Below are positions 1 to 10,878 of a stretch of 64,000 nucleotides of DNA, piece after piece. The stretch is taken from assembly GCF_017745675.1 (NCBI RefSeq), contig NZ_JAFLJM010000003.1, forward strand, positions 310,001 through 374,000. The letters run 5' to 3'. The notes below the pieces were generated by a model, which was not told where the DNA came from, did no database searches, and saw only the letters and a list, made by a program, of their open reading frames with translations. Within the stretch, counting starts at the first letter, position 1. Each line of letters begins with the position of its first letter. The translations under genes and the position numbers were made by a program. The stretch is from Alkalihalobacillus sp. BA299 (lineage in GTDB: Bacteria > Bacillota > Bacilli > Bacillales > Bacillaceae_F).

Positions 1-244
<244 letters not shown>

Positions 245-299
245 TCATCCACTCCCGGTACAGTATTAGATAATAATTTGCGGCTCTACAATTTAATGA

Positions 300-1568
300 T
301 TAAAGGTTTTTAATAAGCTCATCTGCAAACTCCGAACATTTAACTTCAGTTGCACCTTCCATTAGGCGTGCGAAGTCATAAGTTACTACTTTGCTTGCAA
401 TTGTTTTTTCCATTGATCCCATAATTAAATCAGCCGCTTCAGTCCATCCAAGGTGACGAAGCATTAACTCTCCTGATAGCAATACAGATGACGGGTTAAC
501 TTTATCTAAACCTGCATATTTTGGAGCTGTACCATGTGTAGCTTCAAAGATAGCATGTCCTGTATCATAGTTGATGTTTGCTCCTGGCGCGATACCGATA
601 CCACCAACTTGAGCAGCTAGTGCATCAGAAATATAGTCACCATTTAAGTTCATAGTTGCTACAACATCAAATTCAGCTGGACGAGTTAAAATTTGTTGTA
701 AGAAGATATCTGCAATTGCATCTTTAACGATGATCTTGCCTTCTGCTTCCGCTTTTGCTTGCGCTTCATTTGCCGCATCTTTGCCATCACGCTCAACGAT
801 TGCATCATATTGAGCCCAAGTAAATACTTTTTCACCAAACTCAGCTTCAGCAATCTCATAACCCCAGTTTTTAAATGCGCCTTCTGTAAACTTCATGATG
901 TTTCCTTTATGCACTAATGTAACACTTTTACGTCCTTCATTAATTGCATATTGAATGGCAGCACGAACTAAGCGAGCTGTACCTTCTTGTGAAACTGGTT
1001 TAATACCGATACCTGAAGTTTCAGGGAAACGAATTTTATTAACACCCATTTCATTTTGTAAAAAGGTGATTAGTTTCTTCACTTCTTCAGAACCTGCTTG
1101 ATATTCAATACCCGCATAAATATCTTCTGTATTTTCACGGAAGATTACCATATCTGTATCTTCTGGACGTTTTACCGGTGATGGTACACCTGTAAAGTAA
1201 CGAACAGGTCGTAAGCATGTAAATAGATCTAACTCTTGACGAAGAGCAACGTTCAATGAACGAATTCCTCCACCAATTGGAGTTGTCAAAGGTCCTTTAA
1301 TTGCAATTATGTATTCACGAACAGCCTCAAGTGTTTCTTCTGGCAACCAGCTACCTGTTTGGTTAAATGCTTTTTCACCAGCAAGGATTTCTTTCCATTC
1401 GATTTTCTTTTCACCTTTGTACGCTTTTTCTACTGCAGCATCTAACACTTTTGAAGCAGCAGCCCAAATATCTGGTCCAATTCCATCTCCTTCAATAAAC
1501 GGAATGACTGGATTATTCGGTACATCTAAAACCCCGTTATTAACTTTAATTACTTCTCCATTTGCCAT
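300..1568 (-). CDS. icd: NADP-dependent isocitrate dehydrogenase
   Basis: This enzyme oxidatively decarboxylates isocitrate to 2-oxoglutarate with NADP in the cytoplasm. It has 422 residues, the usual bacterial length. The substrate-binding segment [11 protein letters not shown] and the nucleotide-site segment EATHGTAP are visible. An in-frame GTG two codons upstream (1574) sits 5 bases from the AGGAGG, and the chosen ATG sits 11 bases from it. I prefer the ATG because the family starts MAxGEKI. The gene lies between citZ and mdh in the leftward TCA operon. The 113-base gap to citZ contains a short GC-rich hairpin that could adjust expression or mRNA processing. Confidence 0.97.
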   Translation of the reverse strand: MANGEVIKVNNGVLDVPNNPVIPFIEGDGIGPDIWAAASKVLDAAVEKAYKGEKKIEWKEILAGEKAFNQTGSWLPEETLEAVREYIIAIKGPLTTPIGGGIRSLNVALRQELDLFTCLRPVRYFTGVPSPVKRPEDTDMVIFRENTEDIYAGIEYQAGSEEVKKLITFLQNEMGVNKIRFPETSGIGIKPVSQEGTARLVRAAIQYAINEGRKSVTLVHKGNIMKFTEGAFKNWGYEIAEAEFGEKVFTWAQYDAIVERDGKDAANEAQAKAEAEGKIIVKDAIADIFLQQILTRPAEFDVVATMNLNGDYISDALAAQVGGIGIAPGANINYDTGHAIFEATHGTAPKYAGLDKVNPSSVLLSGELMLRHLGWTEAADLIMGSMEKTIASKVVTYDFARLMEGATEVKCSEFADELIKNL

Positions 1569-1638
1569 TATCACATTTACCTCCTAACTAAGATTTAATA
1601 AAAAACTTTGTTTGTTTTTTATTAATAAAATATGTACA

Positions 1639-1658
1639 AGGAGGAGTTTCCCCCTCCT
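1639..1658 (-). other. intercistronic hairpin between citZ and icd
   Basis: Opposed GGAGG and CCTCC tracts form a short GC-rich stem just after the citZ stop codon. The following bases are T-rich but interrupted, so it is a poor terminator. A processing or partial-attenuation role is possible but unproven. The AGGAGG tract on the plus strand has no coding sequence behind it. Confidence 0.4.
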
Positions 1659-1681
1659 GACATTATACAATACTAATCTTA

Positions 1682-2797
1682 TTAACGTTGGTCAATCGGA
1701 ACGTAAACTTGCTTGTCCGGACCAACATACTCTGCACGTGGACGGATTAAACGGTTATTGCTGTATTGTTCTAAGATGTGAGCCAACCATCCTGACGTAC
1801 GGCTCACAGCAAAGATTGGTGTGAATAAGTCATATTTAATACCGAGACTATGGTATACACTTGCTGAGTAAAAATCAACGTTTGGTAATAAACCTTTCTC
1901 GCCTGTTACCATTTCTTCAATTTTCACAGACATTTCATACCATTTAGGTTCACCGGTAATAGTCGTTAACTTTTTGGACATTTCACGTAAATGCTTTGCA
2001 CGTGGGTCCCCGTCTTTATACACACGGTGACCGAAGCCCATAATTTTTTCTTTATTATCTAATGCACGACGAATATATGGTTCAACATTTTCTACTTCAC
2101 CGATTTCGTGTAACATTTTCATTACTGCTTCATTAGCTCCACCATGCAACGGACCTTTTAATGCCCCAATCGCTGCTGTAATTCCAGAATAAACATCTGA
2201 AAGAGTCGCAACACAGACACGAGCAGTAAACGTTGACGCATTCAACTCATGGTCAGCGTGAAGTACTAAAGCTTTATCAAATGCATTAACTGCGATTGCA
2301 TCAGGCTCTTCTCCTGTTAAAGTGTATAAGAAGTTTGCAGCAAAGCCTAAATCCTTACGTGGTGCGATTGGCTCTTTACCTTCGCGAATACGAGAAAATG
2401 CAGTTACAAGCGTTGGAATTTTTGCTTGTAAACGAATTGCCTTCTCACGATTGGCTTGCTCGTCCATTTCATCAGCTTTGTCGTCATAAAGAGCTAAACT
2501 AGATACCGCTGTACGAAGAGCAGCCATAGGATGAACATCATTATTCGGATAAGCTTTCATAAATTCAATAACTTCTTGAGGAATATCTGCATTATCTGCA
2601 AGATCCTTTGTTAATTGGTCAAGCTCATCTTGCTTTGGTAATCTACCGTACCAAAGAAGATAAATGACTTCCTCAAATGTTGCATTATCAGCTAGATCAT
2701 CAATATTATATCCCTGATAAGTTAAAACACTGTCAATAATCGAACTTACACTAGAAGTTGTTGCTACAATTCCTTCAAGACCACGAGTAGTACTCAT
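1682..2797 (-). CDS. citZ: citrate synthase II
   Basis: This enzyme condenses oxaloacetate and acetyl-CoA to citrate. It has 371 residues, the normal length for the short Gram-positive citrate synthase. The family's catalytic regions are present: HADHELNAST, GPLHGGANE and GFGHRVYKDGDPRA, with the catalytic Asp in NVDFYSASVY. The ATG follows GGAGAGG at good spacing. It is the first gene of the citZ-icd-mdh operon. Upstream lie a strong sigma-A promoter (2909-2937) and a candidate cre site in the leader, which fits the known catabolite repression of this gene in Bacillus. Confidence 0.98.
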   Translation of the reverse strand: MSTTRGLEGIVATTSSVSSIIDSVLTYQGYNIDDLADNATFEEVIYLLWYGRLPKQDELDQLTKDLADNADIPQEVIEFMKAYPNNDVHPMAALRTAVSSLALYDDKADEMDEQANREKAIRLQAKIPTLVTAFSRIREGKEPIAPRKDLGFAANFLYTLTGEEPDAIAVNAFDKALVLHADHELNASTFTARVCVATLSDVYSGITAAIGALKGPLHGGANEAVMKMLHEIGEVENVEPYIRRALDNKEKIMGFGHRVYKDGDPRAKHLREMSKKLTTITGEPKWYEMSVKIEEMVTGEKGLLPNVDFYSASVYHSLGIKYDLFTPIFAVSRTSGWLAHILEQYSNNRLIRPRAEYVGPDKQVYVPIDQR

Positions 2798-2849
2798 TTC
2801 TCAACCTCTCCTTTACCCTGTTTTATTCATACAGATTTACACGAAGGAA

Positions 2850-2863
2850 AGTAAATGCTTACA
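2850..2863 (-). promoter_or_regulatory. candidate CcpA cre site in citZ leader
   Basis: On the minus strand the bases read TGTAAGCATTTACT, which differs from the TGTAANCGNTNNCA consensus at two positions. It lies about 40-50 bases downstream of the predicted transcription start, a place where bound CcpA would block elongation. The site is read by eye, and CcpA control of citZ is known from B. subtilis. Confidence 0.5.
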
Positions 2864-2908
2864 TTTCCATCTAAAAACTATGTAGGAAGGAAGTTTCAAT
2901 CAACTTAC

Positions 2909-2937
2909 ATTATAAACATTTTTTAAAGTTTTGTGAA
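2909..2937 (-). promoter_or_regulatory. sigma-A promoter of citZ operon
   Basis: The minus strand reads TTCACA, a 17-base spacer, then TATAAT. Transcription should start near 2902, leaving a leader of about 105 bases before the citZ ATG. Confidence 0.8.
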
Positions 2938-3008
2938 CGTTTAATCGACATATTCATCGCCTGCTGCAAAAGTTTAATTAATCTGATTTTTCTGATAAAA
3001 ATCAACAA

Positions 3009-3026
3009 GGGAGAGAATCAGCTCCC
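3009..3026 (-). terminator. weak hairpin at ytwI end
   Basis: GGGAG and CTCCC arms overlap the ytwI stop codon and are followed on the minus strand by an interrupted T-rich run. It is only a weak terminator candidate. Confidence 0.35.
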
Positions 3027-3491
3027 GTTTGCCGTAAAAAATGATATGATTTGTATGATCAAATAAGCGATTCCTGCGGCGATTAAAGGTCCTACAGCAA
3101 TACCTTTAAATAACACAACTGCCATGATCGTTCCTAGCACTAGCGCTGTAGTAATATGGGGGTCATTCTTTAATAAATCTACCCCGCTTGCAGCAATTAT
3201 TGCTACAGCTATACCGGAAAAAAGTGCTATCCATGCATAAGAAGATTTAAGAGAGTCTGTAAGTTGTTTAAAACCTATTTCCCCTGTTGCAATCGGTACG
3301 AGAACGGCAATTGTGAGTATTGTTACCCCCCAATTTATCCCCTTAGCCTGTATTAGTGGGAAGAGTTTGTCGCCAAGCCCTGTCCATTTTAATAGTAAGA
3401 GTGCAACAACTGCTACTAGTAAAGACTGATTTTTCCCTAACCAGCTAATAACGAGTAATATCAGTAAAAACAATGATGATTGAGACAACAA
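3018..3491 (-). CDS. ytwI: DUF441 family membrane protein YtwI
   Basis: This small integral membrane protein of 157 residues has about five hydrophobic segments and matches the DUF441 (UPF0756) family in length and in its place next to citZ. Its biochemical role is not known. The frame is closed upstream by TGA, so the start must be one of two adjacent TTG codons (3491 or 3488) lying about 13 bases after GGAGGAAGG. That is an unusually weak initiation region. An upstream ATG in another frame stops after three codons and may lower translation further. The gene is transcribed leftward towards the citZ promoter. Confidence 0.85.
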   Translation of the reverse strand: MLSQSSLFLLILLVISWLGKNQSLLVAVVALLLLKWTGLGDKLFPLIQAKGINWGVTILTIAVLVPIATGEIGFKQLTDSLKSSYAWIALFSGIAVAIIAASGVDLLKNDPHITTALVLGTIMAVVLFKGIAVGPLIAAGIAYLIIQIISFFTANGS

Positions 3492-3766
3492 ATTAACTGT
3501 TCATCCTTCCTCCATAGACAATCCTCACTACTCATCATACCATATTTTTGCTTCATTCGCTATGTTTCATAATAGTAGGTTATTTTTTAAACGAATATAT
3601 AGTAATTAAAGGGACGGAATAATTACCTATGATAGTAATTTGCTATAAAATACAAGTGAATTCTATTAAGGGTTTGTGAAATACTTACAAATCTATATTC
3701 GTTCCTCATTTTTTTTCCTCGCTTTTCATATGATGGTACAAGCAAGGACATGAGGGGGGTAATCTA

Positions 3767-4882
3767 GTGAACAAAGAACAGATAACAATGGCTTTACGAA
3801 CGGTTTTTGTCATTTTAGTAATCTTACTAGTTATATATAGTTCATATTTTGTTACATCGGTAACGTACCCCTTTATATTTGGATTTATTCTTGCATTCCT
3901 TATTAATCCACTCGTCAATTTTCTGGAGTTTCATTGGAAATTAAACCGAGCCATCGCTGTCCTAATCTCACTACTGTTCATTTTTGTATTATTTTCAGGA
4001 TTAATTACATTATTTATTGCTGAAATTATCTCTGGGTCTAATCATTTAGCTAAAGTACTACCATATCATATAAAAGCACTTGTCCTTTATATGGAAGGGT
4101 TTTTCTTCACAACGTTACTTCCATTTTATGAACAGGTGATCCGCTCTATTAATTCTTTAGAAGCCGAACAGCAGTCAACGATTATGAACTATATCCAAAC
4201 ATTTAGTTCGCAAATAGCAACCAACGCAGGGGCAGCCGTACAGAAACTATTTAATGGTTTATCAGACTTTCTCCTTTCATTACCTAACTTAGCAACCGTA
4301 TTTCTTTTTACGTTAATGGCTAGCTTTTTTATTAGTAAGGACTGGTATAAACTCACCCGGTTCTTCCGAAAAGCCTTACCACATAAGGTAATTGAGAGTT
4401 CTACTAAAGTACTGAATGATTTAAAACAAGCGCTCTTCGGCTATATTGTTGGCCAGCTTACATTAATTACAATCACTTTTGTATTTGTCTTATCAGGATT
4501 ACTAATTTTACAGGTTGATTATCCTTTTACTATTGCGGTTATTATTGCTATCGTTGACCTTATTCCATACTTAGGAACAGGGCTTATCTTTATCCCTTGG
4601 ATTGTGTATAGCTTTTTTGCTGGTCATTTATCATTAACAATTAGCCTTTGTGTGCTTTACGGTATCATTTTACTCCAACGTCAGTTACTTGAACCTAAAG
4701 TTCTGTCTAGCAGTATTGGAGTAGATCCATTAGCGATGTTAATCGCCTTATTTGTCGGCTTTCAATTATTTGGCTTTTTAGGATTAATGATCGGACCAGC
4801 CAGTTTAGTTTTCCTTAACACCATTTATAAGGCAAATGTTTTTCATGATATCCGGGATTTTGTCTTGCAGAAAAAAAAGTAG
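3767..4882 (+). CDS. ytvI: sporulation integral membrane protein YtvI (AI-2E transporter/PerM family)
   Basis: This polytopic membrane protein of 371 residues has the PerM/AI-2E exporter layout: paired hydrophobic segments at both ends around a long amphipathic central region. Its place between ytwI and fxsA, opposite in strand to its neighbours, is that of YtvI in Bacillus, a protein linked to sporulation. Its transported substrate is unknown. Translation starts at GTG about 8 bases after GAGGGGGG. A bidirectional terminator overlaps its stop codon and separates it from convergent fxsA. Confidence 0.85.
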   Translation: MNKEQITMALRTVFVILVILLVIYSSYFVTSVTYPFIFGFILAFLINPLVNFLEFHWKLNRAIAVLISLLFIFVLFSGLITLFIAEIISGSNHLAKVLPYHIKALVLYMEGFFFTTLLPFYEQVIRSINSLEAEQQSTIMNYIQTFSSQIATNAGAAVQKLFNGLSDFLLSLPNLATVFLFTLMASFFISKDWYKLTRFFRKALPHKVIESSTKVLNDLKQALFGYIVGQLTLITITFVFVLSGLLILQVDYPFTIAVIIAIVDLIPYLGTGLIFIPWIVYSFFAGHLSLTISLCVLYGIILLQRQLLEPKVLSSSIGVDPLAMLIALFVGFQLFGFLGLMIGPASLVFLNTIYKANVFHDIRDFVLQKKK

Positions 4883-4916
4883 ACCGATTACAAAAGAGAA
4901 ATCGTGTCTACTTTTT
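4874..4916. terminator. bidirectional terminator between ytvI and fxsA
   Basis: AAAAAGTAGAC and GTCTACTTTTT form an 11-base stem with A/T runs on both sides. It can serve ytvI on the plus strand and the pfkA-pyk-fxsA transcript on the minus strand. Confidence 0.75.
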
Positions 4917-4918
4917 GG

Positions 4919-5314
4919 TTATTTTCTTGAAATAAATATAAAGTTTCCACTATTGATCATACGTTGGGAAATTTTCATCAATAATGCTTTAGCTGTAGCA
5001 CGAGTAAATGGAATGAGTAAATAAAATCCAATAAAATCAGTTATAAAGCCTGGAGTCAGTAATACGACTCCACCAACGAGAATACAAATTCCATCTAAAA
5101 TGACACCGTTTGGTAACTGTCCTTGTTGCATTTGGAGTTGTGCTAGACGAAGAGTTTGGAGACCTTCTCTTTTTGCTAACCAAGCTCCGAGTACTCCTGT
5201 AAGTACAACAAGAAATACGGTCGGCCATACCCCTAAATAATTTCCAGATAAAATTAACACACCAATTTCTAATGCAGGAACAATTATTATTAGCAAAAGT
5301 AACAATCGAAACAT
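4919..5314 (-). CDS. fxsA: FxsA family membrane protein
   Basis: This membrane protein of 131 residues carries the FxsA-family pattern: an N-terminal hydrophobic segment ending in EIGVLI, a second segment followed by GAWLAKREG, and a glycine-rich third segment with LTPGFITDFIG. FxsA in E. coli interferes with F-plasmid phage exclusion; the Bacillus role is unknown. The gene starts 12 bases after pyk ends, so it is the last cistron of the pfkA-pyk unit. Its ribosome binding site is weak (TAGGT), which suggests translation coupled to pyk. Confidence 0.9.
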   Translation of the reverse strand: MFRLLLLLIIIVPALEIGVLILSGNYLGVWPTVFLVVLTGVLGAWLAKREGLQTLRLAQLQMQQGQLPNGVILDGICILVGGVVLLTPGFITDFIGFYLLIPFTRATAKALLMKISQRMINSGNFIFISRK

Positions 5315-5326
5315 ACTGTAACCTAC

Positions 5327-7081
5327 TTATAAAACACTTGCGTGTCCTCTGTAAATATCGCCTCTTGCACTATCGACAGTTACTTCTTCACCATCTGCAA
5401 ATCGTTCAGTCGCTAGTTCAACACCAACAATGACTGGCTTACCTAAATTAAGTCCGACCACTGCGGCATGAGAAGTTAAACCACCTTCTTCAGTAATTAC
5501 TGCAGCGGCTTTTTCAAATGCAGGAATCATGTCTTTATCTGTACTTAATGTGACTAATACATCGCCGACATTTACTTTACTGTTCGCTTCTTCTGCTGTC
5601 GTTGCAATAACGACTTTTCCTGTAGCTGTACGCCGACCAATCCCTTGCCCTTTTGCAACCACTTCACCGATGACATGCACTTTAAGTAAATTTGTCGTTC
5701 CAGTTTCTCCAACTGGAACTCCTCCTGTTATGATTACTAAGTCGCCATGGTTCACATACCCAGAGTCCATTGCAGTTTGTACTGTAATATCAAGCATTTC
5801 GTCAGTCGTTGATGCTTCTCTTCCTAATAGCGGAATAACTCCCCATACTAACGCAAGGCGACGTAACACTTTTTCACAGCTTGTTACTGCAATTACCGGT
5901 GACTGTGGACGGTATTTAGCTGTAACTCTTGCTGTATAGCCACTTTCCGTTGCTGTTAAAATAGCTGATGCATTGAGATTATATGCCGTATGAGAAACAG
6001 ATTGACTAATTGCACTTGTAATCGTCGTTCGAGTATCTTTAATGCGCTTTGAAAGCATTTCTTTGTAATTCAGCGCTTCTTCCGTACGTCTTGCAATATT
6101 ATGCATCGTTTGAACCGACTCAACTGGATAATCGCCCGCTGCCGTTTCGCCTGAAAGCATAATGGCATCTGTTCCATCAAAAATCGCATTAGCTACGTCA
6201 CTTGCTTCAGCACGAGTTGGGCGTGGATTACGTTGCATTGAATCTAACATTTGCGTAGCTGTTATTACTGGTTTAGCAACAGCATTACATTTTTTGATTA
6301 ACTCTTTTTGAACAAGTGGTACTTCTTCAGCAGGAATTTCTACTCCTAAATCACCACGTGCTACCATTAAACCGTCTGCTACCTGTAAAATTTCATCAAT
6401 ATTATCCACACCTTCTTGGTTTTCAATCTTAGGAATAATGTGGATGTCAGCTGCATTATATTTTTCTAATAAGTCTTTAATTTCAAGGACATCTGATGCT
6501 CGTCTAACAAATGAAGCAGCGATAAAATCTACACCTTGATCGACACCAAATTTAATATCTTCAGCATCTTTATCAGTAATTGCGGGTAAGTTTACACTTA
6601 CGTTAGGTACGTTAACCCCTTTTTTATTTTTTAGAACTCCAGTATTTAATACTTTTGTTCGAATTTCATTTGTTCCCACTTCGATTACTTCTAAGCCAAT
6701 TAAACCATCATCTAATAAAATTTTTGATCCAGGGTGGACGTCATGAATAAGTCCAGGATATGTAATCGAGATTTTTGATTGATTTCCGATGACTTCCTCC
6801 ATTGAAATCAATAATTCTTGTCCTTGCTTTAATTCAACAGCGCCACCTTCAACTGTTTGTGTTCTAATTTCAGGACCTTTTGTGTCCAGCAAAATGGCTA
6901 CCGTTTTGCCTGTAATTTCAGCTGCTTCACGGATGTTTTTTATTCTCGCTCCATGTTCTTCGAAATCACCGTGAGAAAAATTTAATCTCGCTACATTCAT
7001 TCCCGATTCAATGAGTGACACTAATTTTTCAACCGTTTCACTAGCTGGACCAATCGTACAAACTATTTTTGTTTTACGCAT
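5327..7081 (-). CDS. pyk: pyruvate kinase with C-terminal PEP-utilising domain
   Basis: This enzyme makes pyruvate and ATP from phosphoenolpyruvate in glycolysis. The 584-residue protein is longer than the 470-residue standard enzyme because it carries the extra C-terminal phosphohistidine-type domain found in Bacillus and Geobacillus pyruvate kinases (around residues 475-584, with [13 protein letters not shown]). Catalytic features include LDTKGPEIR and the metal-binding segment [10 protein letters not shown]. The start is the ATG giving [15 protein letters not shown], 6 bases after AGGGAGGA; upstream in-frame codons have no support. It follows pfkA by about 80 bases and should share its promoter. 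Confidence 0.97.
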   Translation of the reverse strand: MRKTKIVCTIGPASETVEKLVSLIESGMNVARLNFSHGDFEEHGARIKNIREAAEITGKTVAILLDTKGPEIRTQTVEGGAVELKQGQELLISMEEVIGNQSKISITYPGLIHDVHPGSKILLDDGLIGLEVIEVGTNEIRTKVLNTGVLKNKKGVNVPNVSVNLPAITDKDAEDIKFGVDQGVDFIAASFVRRASDVLEIKDLLEKYNAADIHIIPKIENQEGVDNIDEILQVADGLMVARGDLGVEIPAEEVPLVQKELIKKCNAVAKPVITATQMLDSMQRNPRPTRAEASDVANAIFDGTDAIMLSGETAAGDYPVESVQTMHNIARRTEEALNYKEMLSKRIKDTRTTITSAISQSVSHTAYNLNASAILTATESGYTARVTAKYRPQSPVIAVTSCEKVLRRLALVWGVIPLLGREASTTDEMLDITVQTAMDSGYVNHGDLVIITGGVPVGETGTTNLLKVHVIGEVVAKGQGIGRRTATGKVVIATTAEEANSKVNVGDVLVTLSTDKDMIPAFEKAAAVITEEGGLTSHAAVVGLNLGKPVIVGVELATERFADGEEVTVDSARGDIYRGHASVL

Positions 7082-7162
7082 AAAATCCTCCCTATCCAAT
7101 TGTATAACTCTTCACATTTAATATTTATTGATGATTCCATGATGGTTGCACACTTGTAGATC

Positions 7163-8134
<972 letters not shown>

Positions 8135-8157
8135 TTATGTGTGTATCTGTAATATTC

Positions 8158-8186
8158 AATCTACCACGTTGAAAAAAGGAAAACAA
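8158..8186 (-). promoter_or_regulatory. candidate sigma-A promoter of pfkA-pyk
   Basis: The minus strand reads TTGTTT, a 17-base spacer, then TAGATT, placed between the accA terminator and the pfkA ribosome binding site. The match is moderate. Confidence 0.5.
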
Positions 8187-8204
8187 TAGCTCTTCTTCGA
8201 AAAG

Positions 8205-8239
8205 AAAAGTGCTTTCTATTAGTAACAGAAAGCACTTTT
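8205..8239 (-). terminator. terminator after accA
   Basis: A 13-base perfect stem (AAAAGTGCTTTCT and its complement) begins 3 bases after the accA stop codon and ends in a T-rich tail on the minus strand. It separates the acc cluster from pfkA. Confidence 0.85.
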
Positions 8240-8241
8240 CC

Positions 8242-9216
8242 TTATTTTATGCCGATGGTATCGTTTACAAACGTATATTGTCCAATTTTTTTGTATTTTT
8301 GATAACGCTCTTCGACGAGTTCCTCTGGAGTAAGCGAAGATAATTCGGTTAACGATTTTTCAATTATACGATCAATCATTTTTGCTTGTTCATGCACATC
8401 GCGATGTGCACCACCTCTGACTTCTGGTACAATTTCATCTATGACACCTAACTCTTTCAAGTCTGGAGCCGTAATTTTCATCGTATCTGCTGCGCGCTGT
8501 GCTTGACCTGAATCTTTCCAAAGTAATGCTGCGGCACCTTCAGGAGAAATAACAGAAAACCATGTATTTTCAAGCATAAAAATGCGGTTTCCTACTCCAA
8601 TTGCTAATGCTCCACCGCTAGCTCCTTCACCAATCACAATACAAATGATCGGAACTTCAAATCCAGACATTTCTAGCAAATTACGAGCAATCGCTTCACT
8701 TTGTCCCCTTTCTTCAGCTGACATTCCAGGGTAAGCCCCTTTAGTATCTAAGAAGCAAATGATCGGGCGTCCAAACTTATTCGCTTGTTTCATTAAACGT
8801 AAAGCTTTTCGGTATCCTTCTGGGTGGGGCATACCGAAATTACGGCGAATGTTTTCTTTCGTATCTTTTCCACGTTGGTGTCCAATAATCGTAACGGGTT
8901 GTCCCTTATATTTTGCTATTCCACTAACAATAGCAGCATCATCGCCATACAAACGATCTCCATGCATCTCAATAAAATCCGTAAATAATTTTTCAATATA
9001 ATCTAGAGTTGTTGGTCTATCCCCTAAACGTGCAATTTGCACACGCTCCCACGGTTTTAAATTCCCATAAATTTCAATTTCTAATTGTTCTAGTCTTGAT
9101 TCGAGCTTGACTATTTCATCAGATAAATCAATATCCTTTTCTTGGGTAAAAGACTTCAATTCTTTAATTTTTTCTTTAAGTTCTACTATAGGTTTTTCAA
9201 AACTTAAATCAGACAT
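8242..9216 (-). CDS. accA: acetyl-CoA carboxylase, carboxyltransferase subunit alpha
   Basis: AccA and AccD form the carboxyltransferase that moves CO2 from biotin to acetyl-CoA, giving malonyl-CoA for fatty-acid synthesis. The 324-residue protein has the crotonase-like fold marker [10 protein letters not shown] and the family N-terminus [10 protein letters not shown]. The chosen ATG lies 8 bases after AAGGAGG; the GTG three codons upstream overlaps the ribosome binding site and is rejected. It begins 17 bases after accD, and a strong terminator follows it. The biotin carboxylase and carrier subunits are not in this window. Confidence 0.97.
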   Translation of the reverse strand: MSDLSFEKPIVELKEKIKELKSFTQEKDIDLSDEIVKLESRLEQLEIEIYGNLKPWERVQIARLGDRPTTLDYIEKLFTDFIEMHGDRLYGDDAAIVSGIAKYKGQPVTIIGHQRGKDTKENIRRNFGMPHPEGYRKALRLMKQANKFGRPIICFLDTKGAYPGMSAEERGQSEAIARNLLEMSGFEVPIICIVIGEGASGGALAIGVGNRIFMLENTWFSVISPEGAAALLWKDSGQAQRAADTMKITAPDLKELGVIDEIVPEVRGGAHRDVHEQAKMIDRIIEKSLTELSSLTPEELVEERYQKYKKIGQYTFVNDTIGIK

Positions 9217-9233
9217 CTGTCCCACCTCCTTAC

Positions 9234-10076
9234 TTATTGATGCATTGATAAGACTTTTACAAGCGTATCTTTCATGTCTTGACGGTGGACGACTCTATCA
9301 AGCTGTCCATGCTTTAATAGAAATTCAGCTGTTTGAAAGTCTTCAGGTAACTCTTGACGTATCGTTTGTTCAATTATTCTTCGTCCTGCAAATCCTATTA
9401 AGGCTTTCGGTTCAGCAAAATTGTAATCACCTAGTGACGCAAAGCTAGCAGAGACTCCTCCAGTCGTCGGGTGCGTCATAATCGATATAAATAGTCCACC
9501 TTCACGATCTAACTTCTGCAACGCAGCACTCGTTTTTGCCATTTGCATTAGGCTTAATACACCTTCTTGCATTCTCGCTCCACCTGAAGCTGAAAACAAA
9601 ATAAAAGGTTCTTTTGTCTCAATCGCACGTTCTATCGCACGCGTAATCTTTTCGCCAACAACAGACCCCATGCTTCCCATTCGAAAACGTGCATCCATTA
9701 CGCCTATGACAGTGTTGTAGCCATTCATTGTTCCTCGACCCGTGACAACTGCTTCATTTAGATCGGTCTTTTTACGGTCTTGCTCAAGCTTTTCTTCATA
9801 TGTAGGAAAATTGAGCGGATCTTTTGCAATCATATCCTTATCAAATTCTTCAAATGTCCCTTGATCAATAAGACTTTCGATTCTCTCGTAAGCCGTCATT
9901 CTATGGTGGTGTCCACAAGATGAGCAGACATATAAATTTTTCTTTAACTCTTTTGTGTACATAATCGTCCGACAAGATGGACATTTTGTCATTAACCCTT
10001 CTGGGACTTCCTGCTTTGCACGTTCAGATGGTATAGTAGCATACTTTTTCTTTTTTGAAAAAAAGTCTCTTAACAC
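9234..10076 (-). CDS. accD: acetyl-CoA carboxylase, carboxyltransferase subunit beta
   Basis: This is the partner of AccA in the carboxyltransferase. It has 280 residues, with the N-terminal four-cysteine zinc ribbon at Cys32, Cys35, Cys51 and Cys54, which in this family binds nucleic acid and sits over the active site. The crotonase-type core follows, with [11 protein letters not shown]. Translation starts at GTG after GAGAGGTG. It lies about 110 bases downstream of the GntR-type regulator gene and directly upstream of accA, so malic enzyme, regulator, accD and accA probably form one leftward unit. Confidence 0.97.
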   Translation of the reverse strand: MLRDFFSKKKKYATIPSERAKQEVPEGLMTKCPSCRTIMYTKELKKNLYVCSSCGHHHRMTAYERIESLIDQGTFEEFDKDMIAKDPLNFPTYEEKLEQDRKKTDLNEAVVTGRGTMNGYNTVIGVMDARFRMGSMGSVVGEKITRAIERAIETKEPFILFSASGGARMQEGVLSLMQMAKTSAALQKLDREGGLFISIMTHPTTGGVSASFASLGDYNFAEPKALIGFAGRRIIEQTIRQELPEDFQTAEFLLKHGQLDRVVHRQDMKDTLVKVLSMHQ

Positions 10077-10185
10077 AATGACACCTCTCTCTAACTTAGA
10101 GATCTATTTAAAATTTACATAATCATATCATAAGTATTTCTTAAACCGCAATAAACGGTCCTTTCAATCGTTCACAAAATACCGA

Positions 10186-10860
10186 TTAAAATCGACTATT
10201 TTTTAAATGTTTTTCTAAGGCATTCACAGCCTCTTGTTCATTCTTTTTCAATAGTGCATTATAGATTTCTTCGTGTTCAGCAATAGACGCTAAAGGTCTG
10301 CCCTCACGAGATAAAGATTCACGAATAGAAACTTTATTATACTCAACTAAAGGAATCCATAAATTTAACATCAGGCCGTTATGACAAGCTTCTACAATTG
10401 TTTTATGAAACAAATAATCTTCTTCGACAGGAAAGTCTCCGTGCATCCATTCACTTTTTGATTTCTCAATGAGAGCTTTTAATCTTTCAAGCTGGTCTTT
10501 AGTAATTCGTTGACAGGCTAACCGCAAAGCTTCAACTTCAACAATTTTCCTCGTCTCAGCAAGATCTTGTCTCGCACTTTCATCATTCAATATAAAGGAT
10601 AAAATAATTTCTACTAATCGATGACTTCCAGCTTTTTTTATATACGTACCTTCGCCGCGACGAGTTTCAATTAATTCAAGTAATTCCAAGGCTCGAAACG
10701 CTTCCCTTACAGAAGAACGCCCCACCTGAAGACGTTCACTTAATTCACGTTCAGATGGGAGCCTGTCACCACTCTTCAATTGATTATTACGAATCATTTG
10801 ATTAAGTTGTTTAATAATTTCTATATATACTTTAGGCTGATCATTAGCCACTATCGTCAC
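10186..10860 (-). CDS. GntR-family (FadR/FCD subfamily) transcriptional regulator
   Basis: This 224-residue DNA-binding regulator has an N-terminal GntR winged helix (about residues 8-75, with SGDRLPSERELSERL and the recognition helix GRSSVREAFRAL) and a C-terminal helical FCD ligand domain (about 90-220). That domain keeps candidate metal-site histidines in FHKTIVEACHN and in EHEEIY. FCD regulators usually bind an organic acid or acyl-CoA; the ligand here is unknown. Two GTG starts fit (10860 or 10851); AAAGG is very near the first and 11 bases from the second. It sits between malic enzyme and accD, and a perfect operator-like palindrome overlaps the start of the malic-enzyme transcript, so autoregulation of the cluster is likely but inferred. 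Confidence 0.88.
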   Translation of the reverse strand: MTIVANDQPKVYIEIIKQLNQMIRNNQLKSGDRLPSERELSERLQVGRSSVREAFRALELLELIETRRGEGTYIKKAGSHRLVEIILSFILNDESARQDLAETRKIVEVEALRLACQRITKDQLERLKALIEKSKSEWMHGDFPVEEDYLFHKTIVEACHNGLMLNLWIPLVEYNKVSIRESLSREGRPLASIAEHEEIYNALLKKNEQEAVNALEKHLKNSRF

Positions 10861-10878
10861 AACCTTTATTTCCCGGAG

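Noticed and set aside
2975..3004. CodY-like palindrome ATTTTTCTGATAAAAAT downstream of ytwI
   Set aside because: Spacing does not match the CodY box and it lies upstream of the citZ -35; more likely a weak terminator stem.
5529..5939. 136-codon plus-strand frame inside pyk
   Set aside because: It is antisense to a well-supported gene, has no ribosome binding site and shows only composition-driven openness.
10077..10185. Possible separate promoter for accD
   Set aside because: No paired -35/-10 elements and no copy of the TGGTCTGACCA operator; co-transcription with the upstream genes is simpler.
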